From Pseudomonas sp. MYb327 (GTDB lineage: Bacteria; Pseudomonadota; Gammaproteobacteria; Pseudomonadales; Pseudomonadaceae), in NCBI RefSeq assembly GCF_040438925.1, contig NZ_CP159258.1, positions 882,001 through 946,000 of the forward strand: 64,000 nt of DNA, written 5' to 3'. Below, one piece after another: positions 60,801 to 64,000 of this stretch (position 1 is its first letter; every line of letters begins with the position of its first letter). A model generated the notes under the pieces. It made no database searches and was not told where the DNA came from. It worked only from the letters and a program-made list of their open reading frames with translations. The position numbers and the translations under genes were made by a program.

Positions 60801-62417
60801 TTAGAAACGGGCTACACCAAAACTGTTGGCTTGCAGTGGCCGCACCTCGGCCTCAAAGCAGATATCCAGCAAATAACCGAGCAAGGTCCGGGTATCGCGC
60901 GGATCGATCAAGCCGTCGTCCCACAGATTGGCACTGCCATAAAGTGCCGTGGACTGGCTGTCGAGTTTCTGCGCGGTGACCTGCTCCAGCATGTCGAGCA
61001 TTTTCGGATCGGGCACCAGGCCGTCCTTGGCGTGCTTTGCTTCGGTGACAATGCGCAGCACTTTGCCCGCCTGCGCGCCGCCCATGACGGCGGTGCGGCT
61101 GTTGGGCCAGGCGAAGATGAAACGCGGGTCGAGGCCGCGGCCGCACATCGCGTAGTTGCCGGCGCCATAGGAGCCGCCGACGACGATGGTCAGTTTTGGC
61201 ACACGGGCGTTGGCCACGGCCTGAATCATCTTGGCGCCGTGCTTGATAACGCCTTGCTGCTCCGACTCAGTGCCGACCATGAATCCGGTGGTGTTGTGGA
61301 AAAACAGCAGCGGCGTCTGGCTTTGGTCGCAGAGCTGTATGAACTGCGCCGCCTTGCTCGCACCTTTAGGGGTGATCGGGCCATTGTTGCCAATGAAGCC
61401 ACAAGCGCGCCCCTGGATTTTCAGTTGGCCACAGACGGTCTGCTGATCGAACTCACCTTTGAATTCGAGGAAGTTCGAGCCGTCGGCTATGCGAGCAATG
61501 ATTTCGCGCACGTCATAAGGTTTTTTCGGATCGTCCGGGATCAGCCCCAGCAACTCATCGATGGGGTAGAGCGGCTCTTCATATTGACGTTCGGGCAGCC
61601 ACTGCAACTGGTCGTTCCACGGCAGCATGCTGACGATCTCGCGCGCCTGGCGCACTCCGTCAGCGTCGTTCTCGGCCAGGTACTCGGCAGTACCGGCGGT
61701 TTGCGCGTGCATCTCGGCGCCGCCCAGTTCTTCGTCGGTGGCGATTTCACCGGTAGCCGCTTTCAGCAGAGGCGGGCCGGCGAGGAACAGCTTGGCCTTG
61801 CCGCGTACCACCACCACGTAATCCGACAATCCCGGCTGATAAGCGCCGCCCGCCGTTGCAGACCCATGGACCACAGTGATCTGCGGCAATCCCATGGCTG
61901 ACATCCGTGCCTGATTGGCAAAGCTGCGCGCGCCTTCGACGAAAATCTCCGCCGCGTAATTGAGATTGGCACCACCGCTTTCGGCAAGGGTGATCACCGG
62001 CAGTTTGTTTTCCATGGCGATCTGTTGCAGACGCAGGGATTTTTTCAAGCCACTGGGGGAAATGGTCCCGCCCTTGATCGCGCTGTTGTTCGCCACCACC
62101 AGCAAACGCACGCCGGACACATAACCGATCCCGGCGATCAGGCCGCCACCGGCCGAGCTGCCGTCCTTGTCGTCATGCAATTTGTAGCCGGCCAGGCTAG
62201 CCAGTTCGAGGAACGGAGCGCCCGGGTCCAACAGCAGGTTGAGGCGATCACGGGGCAGCAATTGCCCGCGTTTGTCGAATTTCGGTTTGGCTTCGGCGGC
62301 CTTGTTCAGCAGGTTCTGTTCGAGTGCTCGGACGTGCTCGATGCCCATCAACATCGCCGCGCGATTGCGGGCGAACTGTTCGCTGTGGGGATCGAGTTGC
62401 GACTGAATCACCGGCAT
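60801..62417 (-). CDS. atuC: Geranyl-CoA carboxylase carboxyltransferase subunit
   Basis: A 538-residue carboxyltransferase beta subunit with the N- and C-halves of the crotonase superfamily: RGQLLPRDRLNLLLDPGAPFLELASLAGY, GSATAGGAYQPGLSDYVV, and FFHNTTGFMVGTESEQQGVIKHG, GSYGAGNYAMCGRGLDPRF, AVMGGAQAGKVL. It pairs with AtuF. The paralogue LiuB serves leucine breakdown; the adjacency to atuA, B, D and E fixes this as the terpene form. The ATG 62417 lies three bases after the atuB stop. Confidence 0.94.
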   Translation of the reverse strand: MPVIQSQLDPHSEQFARNRAAMLMGIEHVRALEQNLLNKAAEAKPKFDKRGQLLPRDRLNLLLDPGAPFLELASLAGYKLHDDKDGSSAGGGLIAGIGYVSGVRLLVVANNSAIKGGTISPSGLKKSLRLQQIAMENKLPVITLAESGGANLNYAAEIFVEGARSFANQARMSAMGLPQITVVHGSATAGGAYQPGLSDYVVVVRGKAKLFLAGPPLLKAATGEIATDEELGGAEMHAQTAGTAEYLAENDADGVRQAREIVSMLPWNDQLQWLPERQYEEPLYPIDELLGLIPDDPKKPYDVREIIARIADGSNFLEFKGEFDQQTVCGQLKIQGRACGFIGNNGPITPKGASKAAQFIQLCDQSQTPLLFFHNTTGFMVGTESEQQGVIKHGAKMIQAVANARVPKLTIVVGGSYGAGNYAMCGRGLDPRFIFAWPNSRTAVMGGAQAGKVLRIVTEAKHAKDGLVPDPKMLDMLEQVTAQKLDSQSTALYGSANLWDDGLIDPRDTRTLLGYLLDICFEAEVRPLQANSFGVARF

Positions 62418-62420
62418 GGG

Positions 62421-63290
62421 TTATTCCTCGTCCTTGAGCACGTCAGGAAGGTACGCGCGGTGAAAGCCGTTGTACGACTCGCTGTTTTTCGCCTTGTGAA
62501 TGGGCCAGGCGCGCCCGCCGAGACTGGCGGCACCATCGATGCGCAGGGTGCTGCCGCTGATAAACGCGGCGGCCGGGCTCAACAGAAAGACAATCGCCGC
62601 ACTGACTTCCGATTCGGTGCCGATGCGCTTGAGCGGCACGTGTTCGCGCAAGGTCGGGATCACCGCTTTGAACGCACCTTCGTAGGTGTCCATGCCGCTG
62701 GAGGCGACCCAACCCGGCGCCACGGCGTTGACCCGCACACCGGCATGTCCCCACTCGAAGGCCGCGGTCTTGGTCAGGTTATCCATGCCCGAACGCGCCG
62801 CGCCGGAGTGGCCCATGCCGGGCATGCCGCCCCACATGTCGGCCAGCATGTTGACGATGGCCCCGCCGTGTTTGCTCATGGACTGGTTGAACACTTCCCG
62901 GGCCATCAGGAAACCGCCGACCAGATTGGTGCGCATCACGGTTTCGAAACCCTTCTGATTGATCGAGGCCAGAGGCGAGGGGTACTGCCCGCCAGCGTTA
63001 TTGACCAGGCCGTGGATCGGACCGTGCTTGCGGATCAGTTCACTGACCAGATGGGTTACCGCTTCTTCGTCACGGATATCGCAGGTGCTCCAGTCGGCCT
63101 GGCCGCCATCTTCGGTGATCTCGGCAGCAACAGTTTTCAGCTTGTCGGCCTTGCGCCCGACCAGCAACACATGAGCGCCGAGGGCCGCCAGTTCGTGCGC
63201 GGTGCAACGGCCTATGCCGCTGCCGCCGCCGGTGACGATGATGTTTTGGCCGGCAAACAGATCGGCTTTGAAAATCGAATCGTAGGCCAT
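62421..63290 (-). CDS. atuB: AtuB short-chain dehydrogenase-like protein
   Basis: A 289-residue Rossmann-fold SDR protein. The NAD(P) loop is IIVTGGGSGIGRCTA, the NNAG motif is GLVNNAGGQYPSP. The usual YxxxK is replaced: at GMGHSGAARSGMDNLTK the tyrosine position is Ser162 and the lysine is Arg166, like the 2,4-dienoyl- and trans-2-enoyl-CoA reductase group. It therefore may act on enoyl-CoA intermediates rather than alcohols. It follows atuA after 12 bases and precedes atuC. Function of AtuB in the pathway is not firmly established. Confidence 0.9.
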   Translation of the reverse strand: MAYDSIFKADLFAGQNIIVTGGGSGIGRCTAHELAALGAHVLLVGRKADKLKTVAAEITEDGGQADWSTCDIRDEEAVTHLVSELIRKHGPIHGLVNNAGGQYPSPLASINQKGFETVMRTNLVGGFLMAREVFNQSMSKHGGAIVNMLADMWGGMPGMGHSGAARSGMDNLTKTAAFEWGHAGVRVNAVAPGWVASSGMDTYEGAFKAVIPTLREHVPLKRIGTESEVSAAIVFLLSPAAAFISGSTLRIDGAASLGGRAWPIHKAKNSESYNGFHRAYLPDVLKDEE

Positions 63291-63302
63291 GGCGGCAGTC
63301 CT

Positions 63303-64000
63303 CTAGTTGACCTGGTCGGCGATGCGCTGCGGCACCGGAATCTGAATCTCCAGCAACTGCTGGGCGAAAGCCTTGCCTTGCGGATCGATGCGCAAGCTGG
63401 CGACACCGCCGCCGCCGAGGGCGTTTTCCAGCAGGAAATTCAGGCTGTGGGTAGCGGGCAAATACCAGCGCTCGACACGCCCGTGGATCGGGTCGAGGAC
63501 ATGGCTCATCCAGTCGACGATCACTTCGGGGGTCAAGGCTTCGGCAATCCACGGCAGGTATTCGGGATCGCGGGCCATGACGCCGATGTTGCTGTGGTTG
63601 CCCTTGTCGCCCGAGCGCGCCACCGCCAGTTTCACCAGTGCCACGCTGGCGTCGGCCAGGCCTGCGGGTTTGGGTGGCTCGAACGGCACCGGCAGGTTGG
63701 CGCTGTCGAGCACATCGACGGCGGGCAGGGCGCACGGGTGGCGCTGGCCCATGAGGTCAATTTCCAGCGTGCAGGCACTTTTGTCGATCAGGAACGAGAA
63801 CAAGCGGATCAGCGGATACACCGTCGGCCGGCCACCGACAATCCCGGTCAGCCCCGGCGCCATGCCGGTGGCGGCCTGGGCGATTTCCCGGGAGAACACG
63901 ATCAGCGCCTGTTTGCTCGGGTGACGCACCGCGAGTTTGATCACCACTTCGCGGCTGTCCCGGCGTTGGCCGTGGGGGCCATAGGTGGCTTCGCTGCCGA
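63303..64000 (-). CDS. atuA: AtuA, acyclic terpene utilisation protein (5' end outside window)
   Basis: Only the C-terminal 232 residues are present; the frame runs off the window edge. It begins GSEATYGPHGQRRDSREVVIKLAVRHPSKQALIVFSREIA and continues with KLAVARSGDKGNHSNIGVMARDPEYLP, matching the C-terminal part of the DUF1446/AtuA family. AtuA is needed for growth on citronellol and geraniol, but its reaction is unknown. It heads the operon atuABCDEF on the minus strand; the regulator atuR would lie outside the window if present. Confidence 0.9.
   Translation of the reverse strand, partial: GSEATYGPHGQRRDSREVVIKLAVRHPSKQALIVFSREIAQAATGMAPGLTGIVGGRPTVYPLIRLFSFLIDKSACTLEIDLMGQRHPCALPAVDVLDSANLPVPFEPPKPAGLADASVALVKLAVARSGDKGNHSNIGVMARDPEYLPWIAEALTPEVIVDWMSHVLDPIHGRVERWYLPATHSLNFLLENALGGGGVASLRIDPQGKAFAQQLLEIQIPVPQRIADQVN

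Overview
The window is a GC-rich chromosomal segment of a fluorescent pseudomonad, most likely of the Pseudomonas fluorescens group. Evidence: gene order follows several P. aeruginosa blocks recalled from memory (folE to speE; tpm/htpX/msrB/gpx/ospR/sagS; rocA2/rocS2/dgt; mobA/moaB/moeA; atuA-F), and many intergenic gaps carry REP-type palindromes typical of that group. No rRNA, tRNA, CRISPR array or prophage was seen.

Layout. 1-9.4 kb: a partial NCS2 purine permease, a MarR regulator divergent from a PLP aminotransferase, a thioredoxin-fold protein, folE, an Smr-domain protein, a small membrane protein, a cysteine hydrolase, prmB and an alpha/beta hydrolase. 9.5-13.6 kb: aroC, an MFS carrier and the methionine-salvage genes mtnB-mtnD-mtnC in one tight run. 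13.7-19.9 kb: a DUF3509 protein, a long-chain acyl-CoA synthetase, an ankyrin protein, small conserved proteins, speE and an RraB-family protein. 20-29.7 kb: a redox and stress block (DOPA dioxygenase, tpm, htpX, alaA, msrB, glutathione peroxidase with its MarR repressor ospR, the hybrid kinase sagS, a DUF815 ATPase and the free-methionine-sulfoxide reductase msrC).

29.7-40.3 kb is one minus-strand run dominated by signalling: an HD-GYP protein, a BvgS-type kinase with its LuxR-type regulator (RocS2/RocA2-like), a free-standing receiver, dgt and an EAL protein. It suggests c-di-GMP and fimbria/biofilm control. 40.4-49.5 kb: a YqjD/YqjE-like membrane trio, an ammonium transporter with a good sigma-54 promoter candidate, small thiol and lipoproteins, a pseudouridine synthase, molybdopterin genes mobA/moaB/moeA, and yegS. 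49.5-53.4 kb: a NarL-type two-component pair, a gene for what looks like an Hpt domain that has lost its histidine, and cheV behind a FliA-type promoter. 53.6-56.7 kb: a MOSC protein, a complete ISL3-family insertion sequence sitting in the T-tract of the MOSC gene terminator, ppnP and a 3'-5' exonuclease. 56.7-64 kb: the acyclic terpene (citronellol/geraniol) catabolic operon atuABCDEF on the minus strand, with atuA cut by the window edge.

Most genes are ordinary core pseudomonad genes. The points most worth following are the histidine-less Hpt-like protein next to cheV, the orphan RocR-like receiver, the HD-GYP domain split by a long insert, the sigma-54, FliA and OspR site candidates, and the terminator-targeted IS. 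I found no convincing wholly new multi-gene system.
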